Shown here piece by piece: positions 9,270-18,492 of a stretch of 64,000 nucleotides of DNA. A program made the position numbers and the translations under genes. How positions within the stretch are numbered: position 1 is the stretch's first letter; the number at the start of each line of letters is the position of its first letter. This DNA comes from Heterotrichella gracilis (taxonomy: Eukaryota > Sar > Xanthophyceae > Tribonematales > Xanthonemataceae): positions 309,713-373,712 of the forward strand of contig JAULBX010006664.1 in assembly GCA_032358255.1 (NCBI GenBank), read 5' to 3'. The notes beneath the pieces were generated by a model. That model was not told the DNA's origin, ran no database searches, and saw only the letters and a list, made by a program, of their open reading frames with translations.

Positions 9270-10456
9270 TGCAAAAAGCAGTTGTATTTGGATTGTTTGA
9301 AACTGGACTTGGAGTAATAAGAAGTCTTGGACAAAAGAAAATTAAAGTTATTGGAATAGATTTTAAAAAAGATATTGCCTGGTACTCTAAATATGTTGAA
9401 CCTAAAATTTGCCCACATCCATTAAATGAAGAAGGTGAATTTTTGAAATGGATCGATTCGATTTTTTCCGACAACCAGAAAAAGAAACCCGTTTTTTTTA
9501 CTTCGGATGACTTTTTGATGTGTTTTTCAAAAAACAGGAATGTATTAAGCAAGTATTTTTTATTTAATTTACCCGAGCATAGCCTCCTACAAAAAATATC
9601 CGATAAATACGAGCAATATAACCTGGCAAATGAAGCAGGTATTATCTTACCAAAAACGCTGGTTGTAAAAAGCAAAGAAATGCTCACTGCTGATCTTAGT
9701 GGAACGTTAAACTATCCTATTTTTATAAAAGGATTAGAAGTAAATTCCTGGCGCGAAAAAATAAGCGGCACTATAAAAGGTTTTCTTGTAAATAGCAAAG
9801 CTGAGTTCGATGAAAAAGCAAACGAAATTTTATCCAAAAACGTTCCCATAGCTGTACAGGAGGTTATAACTGGTAAAGACAGTAATCATTTTAAATACTG
9901 CGCTTATATTTCAAAAGATGGTAAAACCCTTGGAGAATTTACGCTCAAAAAGATCCGGCAGAACCCAATTCATTTTGGCGTGGGTGCTTCAGTTGAAAGT
10001 GTGATTGATAAGGAGCTATTAGAATTAGGGCGTAAATTATTCAAAAATATTAATTTTAGAGGAATTGGATCAGCTGAATTTAAAAGAGACGAACGGGATA
10101 AACAGCTAAAATTAATAGAGATAAATCCAAGGTACTGGCAACAAAATTATCTTTCAACCTTTTGCGGAGTAAACTTTCCTTACTTGAATTACCTCGACCT
10201 TTTAGACGAAAAAGTAACGCCGGAAAATAATTTTAAATCAGGCGTAAAATGGATCAATCGCTATATGGATCTTGAATCGTATCTAAAATACCGTAAAGAG
10301 GGGTTGGGCTTTTTTGAGTGGCGAAGATCTTTAAGAGGAAAGAAAACCTATTCGGATTTTACCTGGGCCGATCCAATACCTGCGTTTTACGAAATTGGGT
10401 TTGGTTGGAAATTAATTAAAGCTCCCTGGTTTATTATTAAAAGAATTATTAAATAA
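9269..10456 (+). CDS. ATP-grasp carboxylate-amine ligase-like protein
   Basis: 395 residues from ATG 9269, chosen because it overlaps the previous stop (TAATG) and starts the strand KAVVFGLFETGLGVIRS. Order: Rossmann-like pre-ATP-grasp domain (1-100), then ATP-grasp with YPIFIKGLEV, QEVITGKDSNHF and the Mg-binding LIEINPRYW (~residues 283-291). The family activates a carboxylate as an acyl phosphate and joins it to an amine or thiol. A glycan operon suggests amide-linked decoration of an amino sugar. The substrate is unknown; carbamoyl-phosphate-synthase-like or D-aspartate-ligase-like relatives are the nearest types I recognise. Confidence 0.75.
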   Translation: MQKAVVFGLFETGLGVIRSLGQKKIKVIGIDFKKDIAWYSKYVEPKICPHPLNEEGEFLKWIDSIFSDNQKKKPVFFTSDDFLMCFSKNRNVLSKYFLFNLPEHSLLQKISDKYEQYNLANEAGIILPKTLVVKSKEMLTADLSGTLNYPIFIKGLEVNSWREKISGTIKGFLVNSKAEFDEKANEILSKNVPIAVQEVITGKDSNHFKYCAYISKDGKTLGEFTLKKIRQNPIHFGVGASVESVIDKELLELGRKLFKNINFRGIGSAEFKRDERDKQLKLIEINPRYWQQNYLSTFCGVNFPYLNYLDLLDEKVTPENNFKSGVKWINRYMDLESYLKYRKEGLGFFEWRRSLRGKKTYSDFTWADPIPAFYEIGFGWKLIKAPWFIIKRIIK

Positions 10457-10458
10457 AA

Positions 10459-11463
10459 TTGAAAAATAAAATCCATAAAGGTTTAAATAAACTCGCATAC
10501 TTTAAAACCAGCCATTGGAAAAATAATGGAGGTAAGAAGGTATTGATAGCGGTTAATCAATATTTTTCGAAGGAAAGCTGGACGGAACTATTTTCCGGCA
10601 AATACTCAAATGAAGTCAAAGACTGGGATGTAGTTTTTTCATCCGGTAAGTTGGACTTCTCGAAGCATTTTGTTGAAGCGGATGTTTGCTTTTTATTTGG
10701 CTATAGTAAGCTAAACGAAGCAACCGATTCAAAGCCTAAACTGCTTTATTTTCCTTTGATTGGCCTCGAATTTTTAAATGATCGAAAAATACCCGCAAAT
10801 TATCAAATTGAAAAACCACCGGCATATTCTAAGATGGCTATCGCTGAGTACTGTTTTTCAATGGCAGTTTTAATAAGAAGAAATCTTCAATTTTCTTTTA
10901 AGCACCAATATGAAAAGCGTTGGGAACAGAAAGAGATTTTAAGTAATAATTTTAAACCAATTTCTTCCGAAAAAATTGGAATTTTAGGTTTAGGTAATAT
11001 TGGTCGTGCTGTTGCAGATTATTTTAAACAAAACGGTTGTGAGGTAATAGGTTGCGACAAAATAATTGATCGCTCCTTCAACAGTATCGATCAGTGGTTT
11101 ACCATCGAAGACCTTCACACTTTTTTGAAATTAATTGATGTTTTAATTATTGCCTTACCTCTTACTGAGGAAACAAAAAACCTTGTAGGTATTAATGAGT
11201 TGAAATTGCTTGGAAAAAATAAATACTTAATAAATGTTAGTCGCGGCGAGATCGTTAATGAAAAAGAGTTGCTAAAAGCTCTAAGCACTGAAATGATCGC
11301 TGGTGCTGTTTTAGATGTATTTGCGCATGAACCTCTTTCTTCGTCCAGCCTATTTTACAAATTAAAAAATGTAATAATTACGCCTCACATAGCAGGTAAC
11401 ATAAATTTGTTCGTTTCAAAAATACAAACCGATTTTATTCAAAAAGCGAGCAGCAAAAGGTAA
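10459..11463 (+). CDS. D-isomer-specific 2-hydroxyacid dehydrogenase
   Basis: 334 residues. The NAD-binding motif GLGNIGRAVADYF opens the central domain and the catalytic triad is intact: R262 in VSRGE, E291 in AHEP and H310 in ITPHIAG, with the family's usual spacing. It interconverts a 2-keto acid and a D-2-hydroxy acid with NAD(H). The likely start is TTG at 10459, three bases after the previous stop; the stop overlaps the next ATG (TAATG). Beside an ATP-grasp ligase it may supply a hydroxy acid as an acyl substituent for the glycan. The substrate is inferred only from context. Confidence 0.8.
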   Translation: MKNKIHKGLNKLAYFKTSHWKNNGGKKVLIAVNQYFSKESWTELFSGKYSNEVKDWDVVFSSGKLDFSKHFVEADVCFLFGYSKLNEATDSKPKLLYFPLIGLEFLNDRKIPANYQIEKPPAYSKMAIAEYCFSMAVLIRRNLQFSFKHQYEKRWEQKEILSNNFKPISSEKIGILGLGNIGRAVADYFKQNGCEVIGCDKIIDRSFNSIDQWFTIEDLHTFLKLIDVLIIALPLTEETKNLVGINELKLLGKNKYLINVSRGEIVNEKELLKALSTEMIAGAVLDVFAHEPLSSSSLFYKLKNVIITPHIAGNINLFVSKIQTDFIQKASSKR

Positions 11464-13280
11464 TGTTTGAAATAAATCTTTCGAATGATCAGTCTTCAGA
11501 TTTTTTGGTTAAGCCAACTTCCAGGAAATTTTATAACCCAGACCTTCATGAAAATATTACATATACCGACAAAAATATTACAATAAATGGAATTAAGTAT
11601 AAAGGGGAAAAGCATGATTTTTTTGAGAACGAACAATATGCGATTTTTGTTTCTGGAAAAATATACTATCAATTCGCAGTTTCAAAACAAATACGATCAA
11701 TAAATGCTGACGAAATTTTAGATCTTTATTTAAAAGAAGGCAGAGAATTTAGCGATAAACTGAAAGGAAATTTCATAATTCTGGTTTATTCTAAATCAAA
11801 TGCCACTTTTTTTATTTTAAAAGATCAACTGGGGTTAAAATACATTTACTATAAAAAAAATAAAGAATATTTCTATATTTCAACAAATTTAAACGACTTT
11901 AAAGAGATAGATTTTCAAATTAACTATTGCACAGTTCTAGAGAAGATCATTTTTAACTATCCAATAAACGATTGTACTTTTATAAAAGATGTTTACATGC
12001 TTGGACAAGGGAGTTTCTTAAACTACGCCAATTCGGCTTTAAATGTTAAACCTTATTTTGAAGTTGCAGAACTTTTCTCCGATACAGGCCGTTTAGAAAA
12101 ATTTGACGAGGCAAAATTTTTAAACTTGTTTGAGCATTCGGTACTTCAGCGTGCTGGTGTTTCTGAAAATATTTCAGCGTCGCTAACTGGTGGTTTTGAT
12201 GGGCGCGCAAACGTGGCAGTTTTACTTAAGAATAAAATTAAGTTTAAAGCCTATAGCTTTGGCAAAAATGGAGGTGAAAACACTACCGTTCCTTTAAACG
12301 TGTCAAAAAAATTAAATATCAACTATGCGCCAATTAATTTAGATGCTGAGTTTGAAGGAGATTATACAGAAAGTGCCAGAGATGTTGTTAATTTATCGGA
12401 TGGCATTTCTATTTTTGAACGAGCCAATTATGTTTATGCTGCTAAAAAAATCGCTAAAAGTTCGCGATATATTATTACAGGCTTGATAGGTGGCGAGGTG
12501 TTTGCTCCGGTTCATCAAAAAACAGATTACATAAACGAAAATTATTATAATGTTATGTATGATCAGAAGGATCTGGATATTCCTAAATTTATTTCTGAAA
12601 ACCCTGGTGTAAAATTTATGAATCCTGAATTTTTTTTAACTCCAGAAATCATTAATGAGTTATCTGAGAATATAAAAAAGAGGAGAATCGTGATCCAAAA
12701 ATACAAAACTGAGGATTTTACATGGATGTATTATATGAAAGATCTTATCACCATTGGTTTTCCCCATTTTTATGGAAACCAAATGCACCTTGAGCGATAC
12801 TATACAGAGAATTTAAGTCCGTTTTATGACCTCGATCTTTTGAAATATATTTTTTCAACGACTCACTTAAATGTTTATAAAAACGCGTTCAAGAATTCAG
12901 TTTTATTACGGAGAGGAAATAGAAAATTACAATCTCTAATAATTAAGAAATTTTATCCGGCAATTGGAGAAATTGATGTGGATAGAGGCTATCCGCCAAA
13001 TTATAATTTAGACCATAGGAAGGCTTTAATTCCTTATTATTTTTATAAGCGCCGGAAAAACAACAAAAAAGCCTCACCCGATTTTGACAGTCGTTCATGG
13101 AGTGCGATTTTTTTTAAGGAGATAGGAAATACTATCGAATTGGATGAAAAGATCAGTCGATCAAAAGATATCAAAGAACATTTAATAAAATATAATAAAA
13201 GTGAATACAGTCAGGCTTTTAATAGTTTTTTCAGTATTTTAATTTGGTGTTCGGAACAAAAAGTATTACAAAAAAAATGA
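11463..13280 (+). CDS. Asparagine-synthetase-like protein lacking the glutaminase cysteine
   Basis: 605 residues with the two-domain layout of AsnB-type proteins. The N-terminal domain starts MFEINLSND, without the Cys2 nucleophile of class II amidotransferases, so it should not hydrolyse glutamine. The synthetase domain has SLTGGFDGRANV at ~240-251, where the usual pyrophosphatase loop is SGGxDS: Ser is replaced by Thr (T242) and the last Ser by Gly. Lasso-peptide cyclases and beta-lactam synthetases are known AsnB relatives without glutaminase function. It could adenylate a carboxylate and form an amide on the glycan or its substituent. No precursor peptide is seen nearby. Confidence 0.65.
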   Translation: MFEINLSNDQSSDFLVKPTSRKFYNPDLHENITYTDKNITINGIKYKGEKHDFFENEQYAIFVSGKIYYQFAVSKQIRSINADEILDLYLKEGREFSDKLKGNFIILVYSKSNATFFILKDQLGLKYIYYKKNKEYFYISTNLNDFKEIDFQINYCTVLEKIIFNYPINDCTFIKDVYMLGQGSFLNYANSALNVKPYFEVAELFSDTGRLEKFDEAKFLNLFEHSVLQRAGVSENISASLTGGFDGRANVAVLLKNKIKFKAYSFGKNGGENTTVPLNVSKKLNINYAPINLDAEFEGDYTESARDVVNLSDGISIFERANYVYAAKKIAKSSRYIITGLIGGEVFAPVHQKTDYINENYYNVMYDQKDLDIPKFISENPGVKFMNPEFFLTPEIINELSENIKKRRIVIQKYKTEDFTWMYYMKDLITIGFPHFYGNQMHLERYYTENLSPFYDLDLLKYIFSTTHLNVYKNAFKNSVLLRRGNRKLQSLIIKKFYPAIGEIDVDRGYPPNYNLDHRKALIPYYFYKRRKNNKKASPDFDSRSWSAIFFKEIGNTIELDEKISRSKDIKEHLIKYNKSEYSQAFNSFFSILIWCSEQKVLQKK

Positions 13281-14446
13281 AAAAACGGGTTTTACACTTT
13301 GTGAGAAAAAAAGATCAGCTAAAAGCTTCATTTATATTAAATCAAATTACCAATCACCAAAATTTTGAGCCTCTAATTGTGTTCAGAAATAGTTCTTCAA
13401 AGAACAAGAGTGAAACTTTTGCTGATTTCGACCTGAAAAAATATAAGTATTTAGATCTGAGTTTAAGTGAATCTTTTTTTGATAAACTTCGTTTTAAAAC
13501 CATTAAAACATTATCAAATAAACATGTAGAAGAGATCCTTGATTTTATTAAGGAAAACGAAATAAGTGTTTGCCATTTTCACTATGGTACAGATTGTGGC
13601 GTATATTATCCACTTACAAAAAAATTGCCGGTTCCATTTGTTGTATCATTTTATGGCTACGACTGCTCTTCCTTTCCTTCTTTTTTATTTGGTTATGGCA
13701 AAAGGTTCTTAAAAGAACGTGTTTTTAGATATTGTTCAGCTGTTTTTGCCATGAGTCCGGATATGGAAAAAGATCTGGTTGCCGCTGGATGCAAGGAAAA
13801 TAGAATCACTGTTCATTATTACGGTACTGATTGCAAGAAATTTTATTACGATAAAATAGTTTCAGAAAATAAAAAAATTATACTTTTAAATCTATCAACT
13901 TTAGTACCTCAAAAGGGTCATATATTTTTATTAAAGAGCATCAAAAAAATAATCGAGAAAGGAATTGTAAATTTTGAACTCCGAATTGCTGGTAGCGGAG
14001 AGCTTGACGCAGAACTAAAGAAATTCGTCTTTGATAATGAACTGAAAGAATTTGTGACATTTGTTGGCGCTGTTAAATATGCTTCAGAACAAATGATGGA
14101 TGAATATAGAAATGCGGATGTTTTTGTTCACCCGAGCGTAATAGCTCCAAATGGCGATAAAGAAGGTATTCCCGGGACAATCATTGAAGCTATGTCGGCG
14201 GGTATGCCTGTGATATCTACGTATCACGCAGGTATTCCTTATATCATAGAGTCTGGAAATACAGGTGTTTTAGTAAAAGAGCATAATGAAGATGAACTAG
14301 CTATGGCAATTATTAGTTTAATTCAAAGTAAAGAATTAAGGCGAACAATTGGGGCAGCAGGCCAAGCCTATGCTGTAAAAAATCTTGATCTTCCGGCAAA
14401 AGAAAAGGAATTAGAAGAATTGTACGAGAAAATATTAAAAAAATAA
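13277..14446 (+). CDS. Glycosyltransferase family 4
   Basis: 389 residues from ATG 13277, chosen because it overlaps the upstream stop (ATGA) and begins MKKRVLHFVRKKDQ. GT-B fold: the N-terminal half has CHFHYGTDCG and PFVVSFYGYDCSS, the donor half has LLNLSTLVPQKGHIFLL and EGIPGTIIEAMSAGMPVIST, a complete EGxPxxxxEAM-type motif. It resembles colanic-acid-type WcaL/AmsK enzymes in these blocks. It lies 21 bases before the AsnB fusion gene. It should add a sugar to the growing repeat unit. Confidence 0.85.
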   Translation: MKKRVLHFVRKKDQLKASFILNQITNHQNFEPLIVFRNSSSKNKSETFADFDLKKYKYLDLSLSESFFDKLRFKTIKTLSNKHVEEILDFIKENEISVCHFHYGTDCGVYYPLTKKLPVPFVVSFYGYDCSSFPSFLFGYGKRFLKERVFRYCSAVFAMSPDMEKDLVAAGCKENRITVHYYGTDCKKFYYDKIVSENKKIILLNLSTLVPQKGHIFLLKSIKKIIEKGIVNFELRIAGSGELDAELKKFVFDNELKEFVTFVGAVKYASEQMMDEYRNADVFVHPSVIAPNGDKEGIPGTIIEAMSAGMPVISTYHAGIPYIIESGNTGVLVKEHNEDELAMAIISLIQSKELRRTIGAAGQAYAVKNLDLPAKEKELEELYEKILKK

Positions 14447-14467
14447 TTTTAGAAGAAGCGGAAATAA

Positions 14468-17400
14468 ATGTGCGGCATTTCGGGAATAGTAAATTTTAAT
14501 GAGCAAAATGTAGAGGAAAGTTCTATCCGAAAAATGATGGCGCTGATGAAACACCGTGGTCCGGATGATGAAGGTGTTTTTCTTGATAAGTGTTTTGGTT
14601 TTGGTTTTGTACGTTTAAGTATTATTGATCTTTCTTCAGCCGGTCACCAGCCAAAGCAATCTTCTGACGGAAGATATATTTTGGTATTTAATGGTGAAAT
14701 TTATAATTACATAGAACTACGAGAGGAGTTAAAAAGTTTAGGGGTTGTGTTTAACACTCAAACCGATTCTGAAGTTTTGTTGAACGCTTATATTTACTGG
14801 GGCGAAGAGTGTTTGCATAAGTTTAACGGCATGTGGGCATTTGCTATTTATGATAAGCAAAACAAAAATTTATTTGCTGCCAGAGATCGTTTTGGTGTAA
14901 AGCCTTTTTATTATTTACAAACTCAAGCTCAGTTTGCGTTTTGTTCGGAGATACCGCCTTTGCTTTCTCTTCTTGATAAAAAACCGCAAGCAAATAAACA
15001 AAGTATTTTTGATTATTTGGTTTTTAACAGAACAGATCAAACCGAAGACACTTTTTTTGAAGAGGTAAAAAAATTACAGCACGGCCATAAAATCAGTATA
15101 AAGAATAATAAAACAACCATCTCGCGTTGGTATGATCTTAAGAAGGAAGTTTCTAAAAGAGAAGGATTTAAAAGCTCTGAAGAATTCAGGGAGCTTTTTA
15201 GTTCATCAGTAAGCTTGCGTTTGCGAAGCGATGTACCTGTTGGTGTTTGTTTAAGTGGAGGATTGGATTCGTCAAGTATTGTTTCTATAATTTTAAACGA
15301 AAATAAAAATAAAGATCTTAACACATTCTCTGCAGTTTATAATAAAGGTCAGATTGGCGATGAGAGTGAGTATATAAATGAATTTAAACCTATTGTAAAA
15401 AATATGTTTTTTACGATGCCTGAATCAGAAGATCTGCAGAAAGATGTTTTTGATTTTGTAAGAGTTCAGGCAGAGCCAATTCCTTCCACTTCAGCTTATG
15501 CAGAGTATAAAGTTATGGAGCTAGCCAAAGGAAAAATTGGCGTTGTTTTGAGTGGACAAGGTGCTGACGAATCGTTAGCGGGATATCATTATTTTTTCGG
15601 GTTCTATTTTAAGGATCTTTTAATGCATGGCAAATTAATTACATTATGTAGCGAAGTTATTAGTTACTTAAAAACACACCGTAGTCTTTTTGGTATTAAA
15701 ACATTCGTTTATTTTATGCTTCCTAAAAAATTCAGGACAAGTACACGGGTAAGCGAAAAAGAATTCTTGAATTCTGACTTTGTCAATCAATATCAAAAAA
15801 ACAATTCAATTGCTGGAAACTTATATGGCTCGGGTAGTTTAAAAGAAGCACTTTTAGATCATTTCGAATATAAATTGGAACATTTGCTCAAATGGGATGA
15901 TAGGAACTCTATGTTTTTTTCGCTAGAATCAAGGGCGCCTTTTTTAGATTACCGGCTAGTTGAAAAAACTTTGGCTACAAAAAGCTCTTTGGTAATTAAA
16001 AAAGGAATGACAAAATTTATCCTAAGAGATGCCATGAAAGGGGTATTACCTGAAAAGATAAGAGTGAGGAAAGATAAAATGGGATTTGGAACACCAGAAG
16101 ATGAATGGTTTAGAAATGATTCGTGGAAAAAAATAATTGAAGAGATACTTAAAAGTGAGTCATTTAAAAACAGAAATATTGTTGATCCTGTGGTTGCGCA
16201 AAGATTATTTCAGGATCATTTAGAAAGGAAAACAAATATATCAAAGGATATTTGGAAGTGGGTGCATTTAGAGTTATGGTTTAGAGAGTTTATTGATCCC
16301 AAAGAGATTGGAGATAAGGTAAAAATTGAAACTGAAATTTGTAAACTTGGTGTTTGGGACAAAACCGTACCTGGAATAACATTTGATGAAGCTGGCATTT
16401 CAAACTATGCTAAATTGTTTCAAACACTAACTTCTGCATATCCGAGAGGGGAAAAAGGGAAAGAAGATTGGGCAGGCATGGTGCAATTAATAAAAGCCGG
16501 TGGTAAGAATAAAAGATACGATTGCATAATAGGTGTGAGCGGTGGCACCGATAGTTCGTATTTACTTCATTTAGCAAAACAATATAATTTGCGTCCGCTG
16601 GCAGTCTATCTGGATAATGGATGGGGTAGTGAAATTGCAGTTTCAAACATACAAAAACTAACCACTAAACTTGATATCGATCTGCGAACGCATGTTATAA
16701 ATTACGAGGAAGTAAAAGATCTTTTAAAATCGTACATGTATTCGGGGTTACCATGGATTGATATGCCAACCGATCTGGCGATTAAATCCATATTATACAA
16801 AATGGCAGCGAAGGAAGGTATTAAATATGTTCTAAGAGGTAATGATTTTAGAACCGAAGGTTCGCAACCAAAAGAATGGACCTATGGAGATGGCAAGCAG
16901 CTAACAGCTATTCATAAAAAATTTGGAAAAGTTAAATTAAAGACCTTTCCCAACTACACCTTTTTTAATTTAGTTTATTACGGCTTTTTCAAAAAAATTA
17001 AAAGTATATATCCTTATTATTATTTAGATTATAATAAAACCCGGGCACAGGAATTTTTGATCGAAAACTATAAATGGGAATATTACGGTGGTCATCATCA
17101 CGAAAATTTATTTACTAAGTTTGCAATATCATATTGGCTTCCGGTTAAATTTGGTATAGATAAACGAAAGATCACTTACTCTGCTCTAACATTGAGTGGT
17201 GAAATGACGAGAGAGGACGCGTTAAATAAATTAAAAGAATCACCTTTTAAAACTGAGGAGCTGGAAAGAACACTTGAGTATGTTTTAAAAAAATTAGATA
17301 TTGCCCCAAAAGAATTTGAAAAAATAATGGCATCAAAAAATCACAATTATAAAGACTATCCATCGTACGATTTTTTATTTAGCCGAATGCTTAGTTTTTC

Positions 17401-17476
17401 AAAACCATTTCTCAAATTTTTATTTCTGCATAAGCCTCAATCAATATTTCAGGCTGAAATGAGGAATAAAAAATAA
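14468..17476 (+). CDS. Fusion: asparagine synthetase (glutamine) + N-acetyl sugar amidotransferase (WbpG/PseA type)
   Basis: 1002 residues, two complete enzymes in one frame. Residues 1-~610 are AsnB: Cys2 (MCGISGIV), RGPDDEG, FNGEIYNY and the PP-loop SGGLDSSS at 263. Residues ~620-1002 match the N-acetyl sugar amidotransferase family (WbpG/PseA/LpsS): a second PP-loop VSGGTDSSY (S691 region), YLDNGWGSEIAVSNIQKL and RGNDFRTEGSQPKEW. Normal WbpG-type enzymes get ammonia from HisH/HisF-like partners; none is seen here, so the AsnB half may feed ammonia. The zinc cysteines usual at the start of the second half are largely gone (GISNYA where relatives have GxCNxC). Likely product: an acetamidino sugar. 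Confidence 0.8.
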   Translation: MCGISGIVNFNEQNVEESSIRKMMALMKHRGPDDEGVFLDKCFGFGFVRLSIIDLSSAGHQPKQSSDGRYILVFNGEIYNYIELREELKSLGVVFNTQTDSEVLLNAYIYWGEECLHKFNGMWAFAIYDKQNKNLFAARDRFGVKPFYYLQTQAQFAFCSEIPPLLSLLDKKPQANKQSIFDYLVFNRTDQTEDTFFEEVKKLQHGHKISIKNNKTTISRWYDLKKEVSKREGFKSSEEFRELFSSSVSLRLRSDVPVGVCLSGGLDSSSIVSIILNENKNKDLNTFSAVYNKGQIGDESEYINEFKPIVKNMFFTMPESEDLQKDVFDFVRVQAEPIPSTSAYAEYKVMELAKGKIGVVLSGQGADESLAGYHYFFGFYFKDLLMHGKLITLCSEVISYLKTHRSLFGIKTFVYFMLPKKFRTSTRVSEKEFLNSDFVNQYQKNNSIAGNLYGSGSLKEALLDHFEYKLEHLLKWDDRNSMFFSLESRAPFLDYRLVEKTLATKSSLVIKKGMTKFILRDAMKGVLPEKIRVRKDKMGFGTPEDEWFRNDSWKKIIEEILKSESFKNRNIVDPVVAQRLFQDHLERKTNISKDIWKWVHLELWFREFIDPKEIGDKVKIETEICKLGVWDKTVPGITFDEAGISNYAKLFQTLTSAYPRGEKGKEDWAGMVQLIKAGGKNKRYDCIIGVSGGTDSSYLLHLAKQYNLRPLAVYLDNGWGSEIAVSNIQKLTTKLDIDLRTHVINYEEVKDLLKSYMYSGLPWIDMPTDLAIKSILYKMAAKEGIKYVLRGNDFRTEGSQPKEWTYGDGKQLTAIHKKFGKVKLKTFPNYTFFNLVYYGFFKKIKSIYPYYYLDYNKTRAQEFLIENYKWEYYGGHHHENLFTKFAISYWLPVKFGIDKRKITYSALTLSGEMTREDALNKLKESPFKTEELERTLEYVLKKLDIAPKEFEKIMASKNHNYKDYPSYDFLFSRMLSFSKPFLKFLFLHKPQSIFQAEMRNKK

Positions 17477-17487
17477 ATCAATATATT

Positions 17488-18492
17488 TTGTATACCTGTA
17501 TATCAGAAAAAAGTCAGATAAGTGATGAAAAATGGCGGTCTATACTAAAGGATAACCAATTTTCAAGTCCTTTTCAATCACCGGAATTTTTTGATTTTTT
17601 TAATTCTATTCCTTTGCAGGCGGCAAAAATTTTTGCTGTTGAAAAAGAAAATTGCTTAAAGGCCTTATGCGTTGTAACCATTCAAAAAGAAAAAGGACTT
17701 AAAGGATATTTTTCAAGAAGGGCTATCATTTATGGTGGCCCGGTAGTTGGGAGTGACCCTGAAGCATTAACCGAACTTTTAAAATTAATTTTAAGTAAAC
17801 TAAAGAAAGAAATAATTTATATTGAAACGAGAAACTTTAATGATTACTCGTCTTTTCAATCTTCATTTTTAGATCAACTTTGGAACTTTGTACCTTATTT
17901 AAATTTTCAGGTAGATCTGCAAAATAAAACGCTTGAGGATCTTTTGGGGCAAATGAAATATAATCGTAAAAGAGAGATCCGTATTTCGTATGAAGAAGGT
18001 GCAAAGGTGGATGAAGCGACATCTGTTGGCGAAGTTGCTGAGCTTTATAAGATCTTAAAGGATCTGTACGATACAAGAGTAAAGTTGCCGCTACCTGAAC
18101 TTGACTATTTCGAGAAGTTGTATAGATCATCAATTGGAAAAGTATTTGTTGTAAAACATAACCAAAATATCATTGGTGGTTCATTTTGTTTTTATTACCC
18201 TGATAAGGGTATTTATACATTGTATTATTGTGGGCTTAGAGATTACCATAAAAAAATATTCCCAACACATCTTTCTATTATTGCGGCAATGGAATTTGGA
18301 ATAAAAAATAATTTAAAAATTCTTGATCTTATGGGTGCGGGCCAACCCGGCGAAGAATATGGTGTGCGCAACTATAAAGCCGAGTTTGGAGGCTTGATGG
18401 TAGAACATGGTCGTTTTATTAAAATCTGCAACCCTCACTTATATAGGCTTGGTAAGTTTGGCTTAGGGATACTTAAAAAAGTTAAAAAATGA
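17488..18492 (+). CDS. FemAB/GNAT-type acyl- or aminoacyltransferase
   Basis: 334 residues, two GNAT-like halves. The blocks QSPEFFDFFNSI near residue 30, MKYNRKREIRISYEEGAKV at ~155-173 and the late GAGQPGEEYGVRNYKAEFGG are those of the FemAB-like/BioF2-like acyltransferases found in exopolysaccharide operons. Classical FemAB proteins transfer amino acids from aminoacyl-tRNA to peptidoglycan; the polysaccharide-cluster relatives are thought to acylate sugars. The start is TTG at 17488, uncertain by a few codons. The stop overlaps the next ATG (ATGA). Together with the amide-forming genes upstream it suggests an aminoacyl or acyl decoration. Confidence 0.75.
   Translation: MYTCISEKSQISDEKWRSILKDNQFSSPFQSPEFFDFFNSIPLQAAKIFAVEKENCLKALCVVTIQKEKGLKGYFSRRAIIYGGPVVGSDPEALTELLKLILSKLKKEIIYIETRNFNDYSSFQSSFLDQLWNFVPYLNFQVDLQNKTLEDLLGQMKYNRKREIRISYEEGAKVDEATSVGEVAELYKILKDLYDTRVKLPLPELDYFEKLYRSSIGKVFVVKHNQNIIGGSFCFYYPDKGIYTLYYCGLRDYHKKIFPTHLSIIAAMEFGIKNNLKILDLMGAGQPGEEYGVRNYKAEFGGLMVEHGRFIKICNPHLYRLGKFGLGILKKVKK

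Noticed and set aside
16290-16330. Artefactual fusion of two genes
   Set aside because: The frame is open and continuous, both halves have full family length, no start or ribosome site stands at the junction, and the second half lacks the N-terminal cysteines expected of a free-standing form.
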